From: Mesaphorura yosii
Lineage: Eukaryota; Arthropoda; Collembola; Poduromorpha; Tullbergiidae
NCBI GenBank assembly: GCA_009869945.1
Contig: WIXG01000088.1
Span: 181,303-245,302, forward strand
Direction: 5' to 3'
Length of the DNA: 64,000 nucleotides
Below are positions 51,801 through 64,000 of the stretch, piece after piece; position 1 is the stretch's first letter; the number at the start of each line of letters is the position of its first letter. Made by a program: the position numbers and the translations under genes. Below the pieces are notes generated by a model. That model saw only the letters and a program-made list of their open reading frames with translations, did no database searches and had not been told where the DNA came from.

Positions 51801-54800
51801 GTCACACACAGACATTTTACATTATTTATGTGCATTTTTATTTGTTTCATCTAGTCTCAGCCCGTGTGGAGGTCGGTCCGTCCGCAATGCAACAACTTCT
51901 GTGAAGGAGGCGAGACGCATTGTAAAAAGTGTTACAAAACCCCTTAAGACGACCTGCCCGTCCTCTTCACAAGCTTCTCAGGTACGAAGTTATGATTGCT
52001 ATATTTTTCTGCAACATCAGTTGGCGTCTGGCGTGCCAACCAATTTATAAAGGGCAGCGTAGTCTGGTGTGGTTACACAATCAAATAAAAATAAATGGAA
52101 AGCGTACGCATGAGGGACCTTTTCTAGTTGCCTCCACCGACATTGCAGTTGTTTCTTCTACTTTTCATGCCTTTCCGAGTCCAATACTTGAAAATTGTTC
52201 CTGCTCTGCCATGCAATTCTCTGTTTCTTTTTAAACCTTCATCGCTCTTGCACAGAGAAATCTCCGCAACAATCTCAGTAAAGAGTTAAAAATAATTGGT
52301 AAATTTTCCTCTGGACTCAAAATTCATTTGAGGCAAGTTGGATAATTTGTTGAGGCTTCACCAAGGCGGATTTGCGGAAATTTAAAGCACAGTATTAAAT
52401 AACTAGGCAGTGGGATTTGTGCGGATGTCCGTCTCCTCATTTGCCAGAAATCATGCCATTGTTAGTTAGGGTCTTAAAACGAATTCTGTGCAAACAAATT
52501 TTAAAAATAGGCTTTTTGGAAGAGCGCGAAGGAGCTTTCACTTTGTTTAGTTAATTAAGAGCGCTAAAAAGTCAACTTTCATCTCGCTTGTGATTTTTTG
52601 CAACGCACCTTCTTATTTTGTACCCAGGCAATATACTCAACACAGGCAAATATACTCCCCACGTGTGGTAAATCAGGCTAACATAAATGCTCCAGAAAAT
52701 ATTCGTGCTTTTAGTGCGAATGGAAACAGACAAGCGGACTGCCCCCGAATCCTTCCTATCTCGAATGCTAAAGTTGCTTACACAAGATTATAATTGAACT
52801 TTCTCTAATTTTTTCTTTCTCTGGTTTTGATGTGACTTATTCTAATGTTTACGACCCGGACCAAGCGACCCAAAATATATGGACTTTCAGCATTACCTTT
52901 CTGCAGCGGCTGCTGAAGACAAAATAAAAAATTCGTCGTCTTCCAACTTTTTGCATTTTATGAATAAACTTATGTAAAGTGATAGTAATGGACTTTCTTT
53001 GATAGAGAAAGTTTAGATTGTACCACCATTACGCAGAAAATAATGTCGGAATGCGGTTGGAAACTATGTGTCGGCGGCGCTGCTATTTTATAGTTGTCTA
53101 TTCCTCTTTGTGCACTGTATTTAGTATGCGATTCTTGAACTTACTTTTCATCTGCGTTCGCTTTCCATCTCTCCAGAGAATATGCTTCCTTGCCAAATTT
53201 TTCAGCCAGGAAGATGAAATGAATAAATGAACCCACACTTCTTAGCAGCACTTTTAGTCGCACCACGAAATGAAGTCTCCATTCGCACTTGGTTTTATTG
53301 TCCACAATATTCAAGAGATTCTCGTCGAGCTCCGTGCTATTGTGCGCCCGCTCTAATGAGCAACACTTGTTCCTGGTCCTTGTTTCCGAGTTTTGAGAAA
53401 ACCATAACAACTCAAACTTTTCCTGCTGGTCACTTACCTCATTACGTATGTATCAATTTGCCCACAGTAGCGTGGCGGCCTCGTGATAATGTCAACTGCT
53501 TCCTTCCTCCTCTCGCTTTAAAAGTATTTAACTCCGAGGCAAAATATTTTGACACTCTTGCATTGCGTGCACAATTCTCACACTGTACGGTTTAGCTTAG
53601 GTTTCAGCTCTCGTCGAGACGAGATTAACTTCCACCGTGTTTGTGTTTGTTTTAGCCCATAACTCGCACGAGAATGTTACTGGAAATGAAGTGTGAGAAA
53701 ACCACTTCATCTCACTTTTTCTCCCTCGCTTGCACTTGTTTACTTGTTGACTTTGAGTTGAGTTTTTCTGACAAAGTAAGCAAATTTTGACATTGATGAT
53801 TAAATTATTATTATAATGGCAATGCCAGTGTTGGTGCGTGCTTGCGGGAGTGTGATGTAGTACTCGAGTCTGTGAATCGGTCCACGTTGCTTACACCACA
53901 CACGAGAAACGTAAACTGCTCTCGGAGTCCTTTACTTTACCCGGAATAAAAACTGAGAGAAAACACCAGCCACAACTCGCTCCCAAGTTCTGAACACTGC
54001 TTGAAGCTGGGCTCTTATAATAATCATTCTTTCTCTCTATTCAGGGTCTCACTATACTACGCTTCCTCTTTCCCTTGTACGCCAGGCTCGTCCTGCACAT
54101 GGCAGAGGCGTGAGGACGCAAGCGTTGGAGAAAGTAGGAACTTGATTCTGTTTGCAAAAGTGGAACTGGACGTTGACTTGATGTTCCCAATTCGAGGAAA
54201 CGCAGGCATAGATTCGAAGAAAATCGTTGTCTCTGGAAGCACGTCTTGCATTTAATTGCCATGTGCTAAACTATTCCGAAGATTCGCCACAGTACTAGAA
54301 GAATGCTAGAATTCCGAGGGTATTGATTGACGTGTGTTATGTGATGAGGGTTATGGTTGGTTAGACTTCATGCCATGCATGATTTGTGGCATTACACTAT
54401 TATTATTGACAGAATGAAAGTAGAACTCAAATGCAGAAGAAACGACTCGAGTCTGTCTTGGAGGAGGAATTTCAAAAGAATGTTTATGCTGTCCCTACCG
54501 TGCTACTGATTTCAAAAGCTTTGCGTAAAGAAATTCCTCCTTAGCAATTTCTTGAGTTATGCACAGTACGCTTGTGCTGCTCGTGTATTACTGAACAAAG
54601 CCATGCAAGTGCGTATAACGAGGACACTATCAGGATAATTCCATGAGTACACAGGAATAAAATCGTAGTCTTCAAATTTTCTTCCATGCCTTAGAAGAAT
54701 ACAGAGACAACAGCGTTCAATCTACAAAGAGACTCGTTGCCTTCTAACTTTTGAGTTCCCGGCTTCTTCATACCCATGATGTTTTCCACAAGGTAAATGG

Positions 54801-57800
54801 CGTAAACTTACGTACGGGTTATGATTCTAAAATATTGCGACTGCGAAGGGATTGCGAATCTGGCGGGACAAGACACCAGAATAAATGGATAAAGTGACAT
54901 TGGCAGCAGTTGGAGTATGCTGACGCTGCATGATTGCATGTCATTTGAAGCTTACAATGCTCGTACCCTGCGTTTCGGCTTCCCCCTCGGGTAGTTAAAC
55001 TGAAAAACAGTTATCTGAACCTACTTTATAAATTAAACGAAAACATAAGAATAGACATTATTGACACAGAAATGTAAAAATGACTGACTCAGAATTCAAC
55101 AACGGCCTCAATGAAGGAGCCGAAATGAGGTCATAAAATGAAAGGCAGTATGGTTCAAAGCAAGAAATGATTCCGAGCTTATCACTTCGCCGTGCAAATG
55201 CATAAATTTTAGCCCTGCAATCCGGGTAATCGGGGAGGAAAAGCATAATTCTGGTTTACCTGGAAAGAAAAGTGCGTAATAGATACAAGAGAGGAATTCG
55301 TGTGCTGTAATAACTGCGGTCCGCCAATGCGGATTCTCCCATTCGAAATGCGGTTGACATTTGGCAACAGGGCCACATTTGTTTGCAGCGGGCAGCTGTA
55401 CAAGATGGGCTTAGAGCCTAATTCATTCAAAAACTTTTATCCCTTCAGCTCATTTGCATGTAGTGATTTCAGAGAGCAAGTTCTTTTCTTGGCAGCATTA
55501 ATCAGAGTGTGGGAGTGCTGCAAGAACACAAATCATTTTATTAAAATGCATGTAGGTCGAGCGTAGAGTAATGCGGGGCAATGCGAAACGAATCCAAGTT
55601 CCTGATTCCAGAATTCCAGAAAGATTCCAGACTTTTGCTTCATTCTCTTAAACTCTAAGAAGGGACAGTTTCATTAAGGCCTGAACTTATTCACCCTATT
55701 CATTACTCTTCAGAAAGAAAGAATCTTATCTTATTCACTTTTCTTCGTGTCCGATCGCTCAATTCATGCTTGAAAGTTCAGCAAGATTAACTGTCTGTGT
55801 TTCACCATGATACTGAAGGAAGTTTTCTCCTTGCCTGCAAAGAAAAGATGCCTCCCAAGGATGCTGAATGAGGCGTTTCATTCCACATGGGCTGTTCTCC
55901 ACAATAAAATTGTTATAGAATGAATTTAATTACTAAACTGTCAAATTCTAGCCAATACAGCTAGCGTAACTACAACCCTGTATCGTCGGAATATCGAAGT
56001 AGCAAAGTAATGTCCTCATAACGGAGTTCCTCAAAGCTATTCATTTCAATATTGCAATAAAAATGGATGTTATCAAGTCTTTACTAGATGAAAATGTCTG
56101 AAATCTAAAACTGTAAAGAGGCGCCAGGTGCAAGGGTTATTGCAATTTTATTGGCACAATGAAGTCAATTTGATTCAGGCAGCAGCAAATAAGTTTACTT
56201 CGCAACTTCATTGCTCAACAAGCAAGCGGCACACGCTTGAGTTTTATTCTTGTTTTGATACAGTATTTACCACGTTTTGTCGGGATTCTGACACGGAAAT
56301 CGGAAAAAATCTTCCGATTTCGACGAAGAATTAAGCGCTTGCTAGCGACCCATTGCAAGAAAACTTAACGTTCCATTTTATTAATTTCCAGATCATCACA
56401 CTCGATCTGAACTTGTGATGACAGCCAATCAAATTAAAGCCTAAAAGGATATCTGCTAAAACACTTGAAATGGGTTCGCGTAAATGGGTAGCTACTGAAC
56501 GGTCGAATCGACACGCGAATAAAGCCAATAGAACATATGTTTCATAACTAGGAAAAGAAGAGAAGACTGCGAAACTTAAGAACATCCGCGTCAAGTCCAA
56601 GTCGAGGGAACAACGAAAACAAATTAGGCCGGAATCGAATTAAGTAGCAGTTCAAATGAAGGATCACTTACTACGAAATTAGATTAAACCATCAGCAGTG
56701 CCAGCAGAGGAGGAAAACAATTCAAGTCTCATAAGAAATCAAACTAACCAAATTAGATCAGAAAACAGACCTTTCTTCGTCGGCATCGTGACTGTCGTGT
56801 CTTGTCTTCTCCATTGTTTTAGATTCAAGTGTCATAATCTTGGCATTGTTTCATCGCGGAGAAAGTTGAACAAATCAAACAGAACCAGACTCAACTCAAG
56901 TGCAAAGTTAACTGATATGATTCGTGAAGAACTCAACGAAATTGGATTTTCTTTTGTACTTCAGTCGCTGACATTTCACGACTGAAGCGACGTGATGAGT
57001 TAGCGATCAGAAAGATTTTGTGATGATGATTCGAGTTCAAAATCAATTAGCGCCCATCCAATGATGGTCTCCTAATGATTCAATCAAATAAACCCGCCAA
57101 GAAGAAGGAAGGCAATCTGCCTGTGATAGCTTCCATTAAAAGGAGTACACTTGGAGTCCGGTCCGGTTAATGAGACATAGCGCCTGTGGAGAAAGTTGGG
57201 GTTTCATATAATGACAGAATTTCAGAGCAAAGGAACCTAGCAAACAGAGGCATTAAAAAAGTCAAAACTTTTCCGCAGTATTATTATTAACTACTTACAA
57301 GTGGAGAACAAATTCGGGTTAATGGCTAAATAAAATCCGAATCTGGATTCTATTCGTTCTCATTAGGCTTCCGCCTTCCACCAACTCTGCCACTCGGCTG
57401 AGGCTCCTGCAACCAAATACTGCACTGCCAGTTGCGAGTGAGGTTGGATGTCTGTCACATAAGTTAAGTCAACAGAGGGAATTTGCTCAAAAACAGATGA
57501 CAAAACTGATCTCATTAAGGCGATCAATTCAAACTTGGCTTAGCCCACAACACTGATATGGATTACACTTTAAGCGAGATTCTCAAGTTTAGATGTTTGA
57601 AAGTTTCTAGCTCTAACCCGAGGAAGTCGTATACCGTCCCACGGATGATTATCTTCGTCGTTATCCATTATCAACCAACTTTCCCAGTTCCGGCTGGATA
57701 AAATTAATGATTTCCTTAAATGGTTTCAAACTTTCGGGCAGGTATTGCAATAATCACGAAATCTTTCGAGGAGATGTGGAAAATTAAATGCTTTGACCTT

Positions 57801-60800
57801 CCACCTACTCGCAACACGAGCAGATTTCGAGACATTTGACTTGGCGAAGAGGAGACGAGCTTCATTAAAGCCATTTAATAAAAGAGCGAAGCGGAGTCCG
57901 AAGCCTGCAGTTACAGAAGATAATGTCACGCAGCCATATTTCGTCACTTTCATATGCGTGAGCGTGGGGAAAAGTAAACTTGTGTAAAGGAGTCGAAATT
58001 TTGACTCGAGCAATCTGCTGGCACTCTTCCAGATGCCAGTGCGTTTCATGCGAATTCATTCTGCGTGAGTCTTGCTGGAACACGCGAGGTCCGTGCTTAA
58101 ATCACAATTCCTTTTGTAGGCAGTGAAAGAGATTGTAATATAATAGACTTTCTCTTCCTCAGTCTATTTTTATTATTTTCTCTCCTCCAGGACCGTGACA
58201 GAGCTTGAATTCTTGAACTTGGAAGTAAAATGAAGAAACGTTAAACACGCAGCTGAATGGTTTTTACTAGAATGGGCTTAAAGCCTTTATGCTAAAGGCC
58301 ATAATTCTGCCTTGCTTGGTTTCGTTTATATGATACGTAATTTATGCGTTTTTCCTTAACGGGCGAGGGGCAAGAGAGAAAGTCGCGAAAAGAAGCTTCC
58401 ATTCCATCACACCTCATCGACCTCATCGACCTCGGGCGTTTTCTATTGCATTTTTAATTTCTGGAATTTGTTAATGAAACGATTGCAGACTGTGAAGGAA
58501 AACGAGTACTACAAATAACTAGCGATTTTTTCATTCGCCTGCGACTCGATTCCTTTGCTGTCGAACCTGGATGCAGAAATGTAAGAAATACCGACGCTTA
58601 TAAACCTACAGAATTAGCATAATATACATAGTGAATGTATTATGATTTTTCACAGATCGTAATGTGCACCAAATGGTCCCACCGTGCCCATAAAATGCTC
58701 TACGTTATCAACTACGTATGTGTGTTGAGGGGCGCATAACAAACCCGCCAAGACACATTTTATTAGTCTGGGCTTGCATATTTAAATTCTTAACTACACA
58801 CTACGCGAATTCAAAGCACCACTGCGCTGCTTTATCTCGACTTCCCGAATGCTCTATTAGGTAGCAGTAAAAATTCTTTCAAGGGTTCAAGGTCCAGGAA
58901 ACTGGAAATTTACTGCGAAAGTCACCTCCTACCGACCCGTGACAAAGAGTCCTTAAAAACAATTTGAGCTGCAGCGAGACTTTTTCGGGGCTGTGTGTCA
59001 GATTCCGATATGATGAGACGAGTGAAAGTATTAGCTTTCAGGTTGAATCAGGCATTAGAATATCTCAGGACAAAGTAGTACTCACTGCTTTCTAACACGC
59101 ACAACTGGTCCAAATTCCCAACGGGGGAAACCAAAAGGACCATAAAGTGAGCTGCTCCTCTGTAAGATAATCTTCATAGTCAAACTAAAAAATGGAATAT
59201 GGAAGAATATTCATAGGATAGGCCACCGCCGCAGCCACTGTACGAGTTATAGTAATATAAGAACCTCATAAATACTTTACTCATAAAATCTGCTGTTTTT
59301 CATAACGGAGTCCTGCAAGCAATTTCCTTGCAAGAGATCAAACCGACACAAGGTCTACTAATCTTCATTTGTCCTCCTAGACTCATCATAGAAATAAATT
59401 GTTGAAGAGCTTACTCATAGAAAATTTCAATTTTTAAAATTACGAAACCCACAAAATTGAAATTACATAAAAAGTAAGAGGTTCGCTTTGCTCATGCCCA
59501 GGCTAAAGAACTGCACTTCCTCTTCTGACATGAACCTACAAGCACGAGCGTTTGAAAGCACAGGAAAAGCAGCACTTGATTCAGTGTGGTAACTCCAGCG
59601 GGCCCAGTGCACTCAATTTCGAGTGGGTTAGACTCACCATACATGTAAAAATCGCCAACATTTGTGAGCAGCGGTGAAATGCAGTACACAAGCGAATGGT
59701 TGAATGGACACGAGTGCGGAAAGAATGCATTCAATCTATTCTTCTATTTCCGCACTGTTCCGTTTGCACATTCATCTTATTCACCGGCTCACTGGAGTAG
59801 CACTTCATGACAACTCCAGACTGTCCAGGTCCAGAATGCCGAGTCCATGAGTCCAACCATGATGAGATTTCATCTGCAATTCGTGTTTAGAGATTCACGC
59901 CCTTGGAACTTTACTCAGTTTAGATAAACTGCCGATAATATGAGTGAAATAGCGAATGCTGAAAGATGAAAGAGTTGGACTGCTTATTTATTGCAACCTG
60001 AACCTTTCATACTTCGACTTCGACTTGACGAAGTTTGAGGCGCTCGCCTTGAGGCGTGCCACGACCAGAAAAGTTTATCTTTTATAATGCCTTCCATTCC
60101 CCAGTTGAAGACTAAGTTTGTCACTAATGAGGAATTTTAAAGTTTACGTCAGTGTACCGTGCAGCATACTTTGACGAGTATGATCGCAGAACACGACAGA
60201 CAGAACACTGAAACACTCAAATTTCACGAAAGAAAGACACATTCAAAGTTGAGCCATTGTTTTGCACAAGTTGTACGTGTGTGTGTCTATTTATTGTTTT
60301 AATAATTCGTTGAACTTTTCATTCATTACTTAAACCTAAACCTAAGCTTCTCAAGATTACATAATGAGTGTCGAAGAATAGATAAGGTGAATGCTCTGCA
60401 GAAGCATGGACCATAACAAAAGATAAAAATAGTGGACATGACCTTGAGTGAGTGTGGGAGTCGATTTACGTGTCATTTTTCAAACGTTAAGTGATAGATC
60501 AATTCCATGATCTCATTCACCTGTGCCCAGCCTAAAGGCGAGGAACGTCAATTCATCTTTCCCAGTAAAACCGCTTTTGGATGAAGAAGTCCAGAATTGC
60601 GGAAGAAAGCTCAGGGAGGATTGAGAGACCTGAGACTGGGACAAATAGAGAGAGAGAGAGGAAGCACAATAAATTTATTTGTCGAAGTGGTATTAAGAGC
60701 ATCGCATTCCTCTTAATTCTTTTCGATACTCTTCTCTTCATTTAAGACGACCAAAAGTAGTGGATGGGAACCATTGTAGTAAGGATAGCACCGTCGTAGA

Positions 60801-63062
60801 CTGGAAAAGTTTGTGAAAATGGTTATATAAAGATAAGATACAGTTTATGTCATCCTCTTACTCCTTTTCAGTAAGACTTTCCACTTTCTTCGCAAACAAG
60901 GCACAGTCCACAGTCGTACCGGTTACGAAACCGTGGGCAGGACAGGGAACGGAGCCGTCGCCCATATCATAATTCCTTGTTCCTTTCTTTCTCCTTGTGT
61001 CCATATATGGAAAATTACTCTTTTTGTGTGGCCTAAATAGAAACTTAACAAGTTTGGCGGTAGATCGTTGACTTGTCATGGTCAATACTCAAGAATGCGT
61101 GGCTGTTCTGTTGACAATATAAACCTGAAGAAGGAAGCCCGAAGGTGCAGAAGCTGGTTTGAAGCTGCAACCAGGGAGCCATACTGCCCTTGCTGCATCA
61201 CGCGTATCTGCCGAAAACTTTTAAAGAAAGTTCATTGCGAAGTATAAGATTATCTTGTCACTTTTCAATTTGTTCTCTTTGTAGTTTGGTCTTTTATCTA
61301 TCTAAATGCGGCCCACATAAAGCATCACGACTTTTCTTAAAATAATGGCGAACACAAAACTTTAAATTTTGCATCACAGGGGAAAATCCTGGCGAAAAGC
61401 ACCAAGTTTGGCAGGAAATTTGTTAACTTTTCTCACAAATATGGCGTGGACTTACAAAGTGAGAGGTAGTAGAAGAATTCGCAGCATGCAGCTGCACGCG
61501 CAAAATGTGACAAGAAAGCAATAAATCGAGTACGTAGCTTTGACAGTTGTTGCTTCAATGCGGATTGGCACCATGCAAGAAGATCCAGTTTCTCCATTCG
61601 GGTGCCCATTTGCGGTTTTGGAATCACGAATTATGATTTGTTAGTAAAGTCTGCTCTGCATCACAAAATTCCAAAATCGGGCTCTGATTCTGTCTGAACA
61701 GAGTTCAGAGTGCAGAAGGCTGGAGGAAGCACTTCGGCTATTGCTTACACTGACCAGAATCGGACTAACAACAAACGAAACAAATCTTGTGATGAACAAA
61801 ACAAAAAGCTATAACGGTTGAAGTCTGATATAGATTTTCGATTAGCAATCTGAGATTTGCAAGGCACATGTACAGTTCCAATGCGTCACGCAGAAAGAAG
61901 CCGACGAACTAACAAGAAGCCGTCTCTTAGATATGGGCTCTAACAGTGATCAGTTAATTACTTTTCTATGACACCTATCACCATCTCCAGACTGGATCAA
62001 CCAGCATCGATACAAATTCCATGTTGTTTAGGATAAAAATTAAACACTAAAATCCGTGCACCCATAAAGCATAAGAACCAAACGAGTTGATTGACAGGGC
62101 GAAGATGAAAATTAAATGGGGGGTCTTCGATGGCTTAATAAATCACCAATGCAATTACCACATCGAGTCTTAAAGGTGAAACTCGTAATAGTAATCAGAT
62201 TGGACAGTTGAACAGACTTTCTTGCTATAGCCTTTCAAAGGCGAGGCTCATCATCTCTGACTGCTCCTCAGCCCATTATATTATTATGGGATGATAAAAA
62301 ATGAACGATGGATCATCGCTGTCTGCGACGGAACAAGTCGGAGGAAGGCAGAAATATGACATGAAAGCACGAAGGCGTGCTTTCCCCGACTCAGGCACGA
62401 GCTAGATTCATCTTTTCTTTTTCATCTTCATCTCCTCAACTCCAAACTAATTTTTTAAAGGATGCGGAAACGCGGAACAAAAAAGTGAATTCAGGACAGC
62501 AAGCAGCGAGCGGCAGTGTTGATTATTCCTCTGCATGGTTTCTTCAAACACAAAAAAGCTCGTTTACATTATTTATATCCTACACCTACCCTGACACGGG
62601 AGAAAGAATGCGAGTGGGTGCAGCTCGGCATGGCGTCTTGCAGCTCTTCACCAAATTTGTGTGGGCCTTCTTGCTTTTCTAGTGATTTCATTTCATGCAT
62701 GCCAGTTAAGCAGAAAAGTCGAAAATGCTCTCATGCATTCGCATTGTGTTTGCCTTAATTCAAAGGAAGTGAAAAAAATTAAATGAAGAAATGCTCTACG
62801 CTTCAGGGACTCTTTTCATCTCGGCCAGTTTGTTTACATCCGCCCGCTTCCCTGTTCGCCTACTTTTTAATTCCTGACCCGACAGTTTGCATAACGCAAA
62901 AAGAAAAGTTAAATAATGTTAACACTTTTTATGACACACAAAAACTTTTTCATTACGAGAAGGCGAATTTGTTGAGATTTTCAGCCCGCACAATGAACCA
63001 AAAGTTAATGCCTTAATTAAATATCCACAACTTCTTAAACTGTTTCGGTGGGGGGGAAGTAA
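48900..63062. other. Gene-poor region upstream of dpr
   Basis: About 14 kb in which I recognise no gene on either strand. The first few hundred bases are likely dpr 5' UTR/promoter on the minus strand; the start frame stays open back to a TGA near 48951. A short AG dinucleotide run lies near 60646-60660. An exon-like, Cys-rich patch at 51861-51981 is noted as a finding but is not called a gene. Confidence 0.4.
60646..60660. repeat. Short AG dinucleotide repeat
   Basis: Seven AG units in a row, a minor microsatellite. Confidence 0.6.
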
Positions 63063-63105
63063 TACAGGATGATCACAGTTTATGTAAACACTTTGCTTTC
63101 GCATT

Positions 63106-63983
63106 TTATTGAGTATTCTCGCGCGTGTGAATATGCGTTGTATTCTCAATGTGCTCTCCGGAAGACGTAGAGGTAGCCCTTAGTCTTAGTTTCCAAGCGA
63201 CGAAGATTTTACTGCACGTTTCAAGTGTCACAAATTTCCACTCTTCCTGCAGCACTTTCCTCAGTCCAGGAATCGTTCTCGCCCTCCGATGTTGAAGGCG
63301 TTGCTTCAGCCAACCAAATCCGAAAAAATCCATTGGACTAGCGTCGGGGCTCTACAGGAATTTCTTCATTGGCGATCAATGTGATACCAGTTTTGGCTGC
63401 GTATTCTTACGTGAACTTGGCGGTGTGAGAACTGGCCGCGTCGTGGTGTACGTAGACTTTCGACGTCTCGCCTGGGTACAGCTTCGGGATTTCTTCGTCC
63501 AAACTTTGTCTCAACACGTTTTCTACATAGTACCTCGAATTAATCTTCGCATTGTTCCTGACAGCAATCAGTGGTATGTCCCCACGACCACTTATTGCGC
63601 CAACCACCATTAGTTTATCTGAAAACTTTTCGGTTTTGTGATAGACGTACTTCTCAAACTCCTGCTAGCTTTGACGAGTGGTGTTGCAATTTTGTACATA
63701 GAAGAGCGCTTCATCCAATGTGACTGCGAACTCAGATTTTGCGCCGGCCAGATAATCCCCGTACAGCTTCCGAGTGGTGACCTTCCGAATATGCCTGTGC
63801 TTTTCAGTCAACTGCTGCACTTTGTTTTTTTCCGTGTATTCTTACCCAATTTTGTGTGAATGATCTCGTTTAACAAAGCTTGACTAATTTTGAGCTTGTT
63901 GGTCCTGTATCGTTGGGTTGGCGGGTTTTCCTTTGCTGTCCAAGCGGCGAACTTCCTTATCACCTCCTTACCCGCCTTGGGGA
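63106..63983 (-). pseudogene. Tc1/mariner transposase pseudogene (possible DD37D/maT type)
   Basis: Translated on the minus strand, the remnant shows an N-terminal part (FAAWTAKENPPTQRYRT), the first catalytic Asp in FAVTLDEALFYVQNC, the second in VYVHHDAASSH, and the third in SPDASPMDFFGFGWLKQ. The tail LQEEWKFV and SGEHIENT are typical of the superfamily C-terminus. Counting across the lesions puts 37 residues between the second and third Asp, which suggests the DD37D (maT) group. At least four lesions are visible: a frame change at the T-run 63825-63831, stops at 63665-63667 and 63407-63409, and a frame change near 63350. This copy cannot make an intact transposase. The family call is strong; the subgroup is tentative. 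Confidence 0.85.
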
Positions 63984-64000
63984 TGGGGAGGGGGGGGGGG
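63984..64000. repeat. Terminal G-rich homopolymer
   Basis: The window ends in GGGGAG followed by ten G. This could be a real G-tract or an artefact at the edge of an assembled contig. Confidence 0.6.

Larger units (their letters stand above)
63065..64000 (-). mobile_element. Degraded Tc1/mariner element, cut by window edge
   Basis: A minus-strand transposase remnant fills 63106 to about 63983, and its 5' end lies beyond the window. A candidate 3' terminal boundary is the TA at 63063-63064 followed by CAGGATGATCACAG, a typical target dinucleotide plus inverted-repeat start; the other end is not visible, so the repeat cannot be confirmed. The interior is described in the transposase entry. Confidence 0.75.

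Noticed and set aside
57726-58049. 107-codon minus-strand open frame upstream of dpr
   Set aside because: Nothing recognisable; consistent with chance in a 14-kb gene-free stretch.

Overview
This is nuclear DNA from an arthropod, most likely a pancrustacean (crustacean or hexapod). The evidence is the intron-rich gene structure with mostly 50-100 bp GT-AG introns, a Dpr-family two-Ig neuronal surface protein, and a BTB/zinc-finger protein of the arthropod longitudinals-lacking/tramtrack type. I cannot name the species. All products and exon boundaries were worked out by hand translation and frame-consistent splicing; no alignment was run.

The left part (about 3.2-27.6 kb) is gene-dense. In order it holds: Shc (+), an adaptor with PTB and SH2 domains and a very long N-terminal extension; an unrecognised 538-residue protein (+); a TMEM179 homologue (-); an 18-finger C2H2 protein (+); a BTB protein with two C2H2 fingers (-); and Cbp80/NCBP1, the large subunit of the nuclear cap-binding complex (+). 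Two gene pairs converge at their 3' ends (orphan/TMEM179 and the two zinc-finger genes). Two pairs diverge from shared upstream regions (TMEM179/poly-ZF and BTB-ZF/Cbp80). Every splice junction keeps frame, and most genes have a nearby AATAAA-type signal.

The right part (about 27.6-64 kb) is gene-poor. It holds one recognised gene, a dpr-family gene on the minus strand. Its seven coding exons run from 48899 down to 32830, and its first intron, just after the signal-peptide exon, is about 10.1 kb. The last kilobase carries a decayed Tc1/mariner transposase on the minus strand, cut by the window edge, and the window ends in a G-run. I found no tRNA, rRNA or CRISPR array.

The genes do not form one pathway. 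They cover receptor tyrosine kinase signalling (Shc), transcription (two zinc-finger proteins and perhaps the orphan), RNA cap binding (Cbp80), a membrane protein of unknown role (TMEM179) and neuronal recognition (dpr). I did not find an undescribed multi-gene system. The observations most worth following are the roughly 670-residue Shc extension, the orphan nuclear-type protein, and a 63-nt reading-frame-neutral intron in TMEM179.
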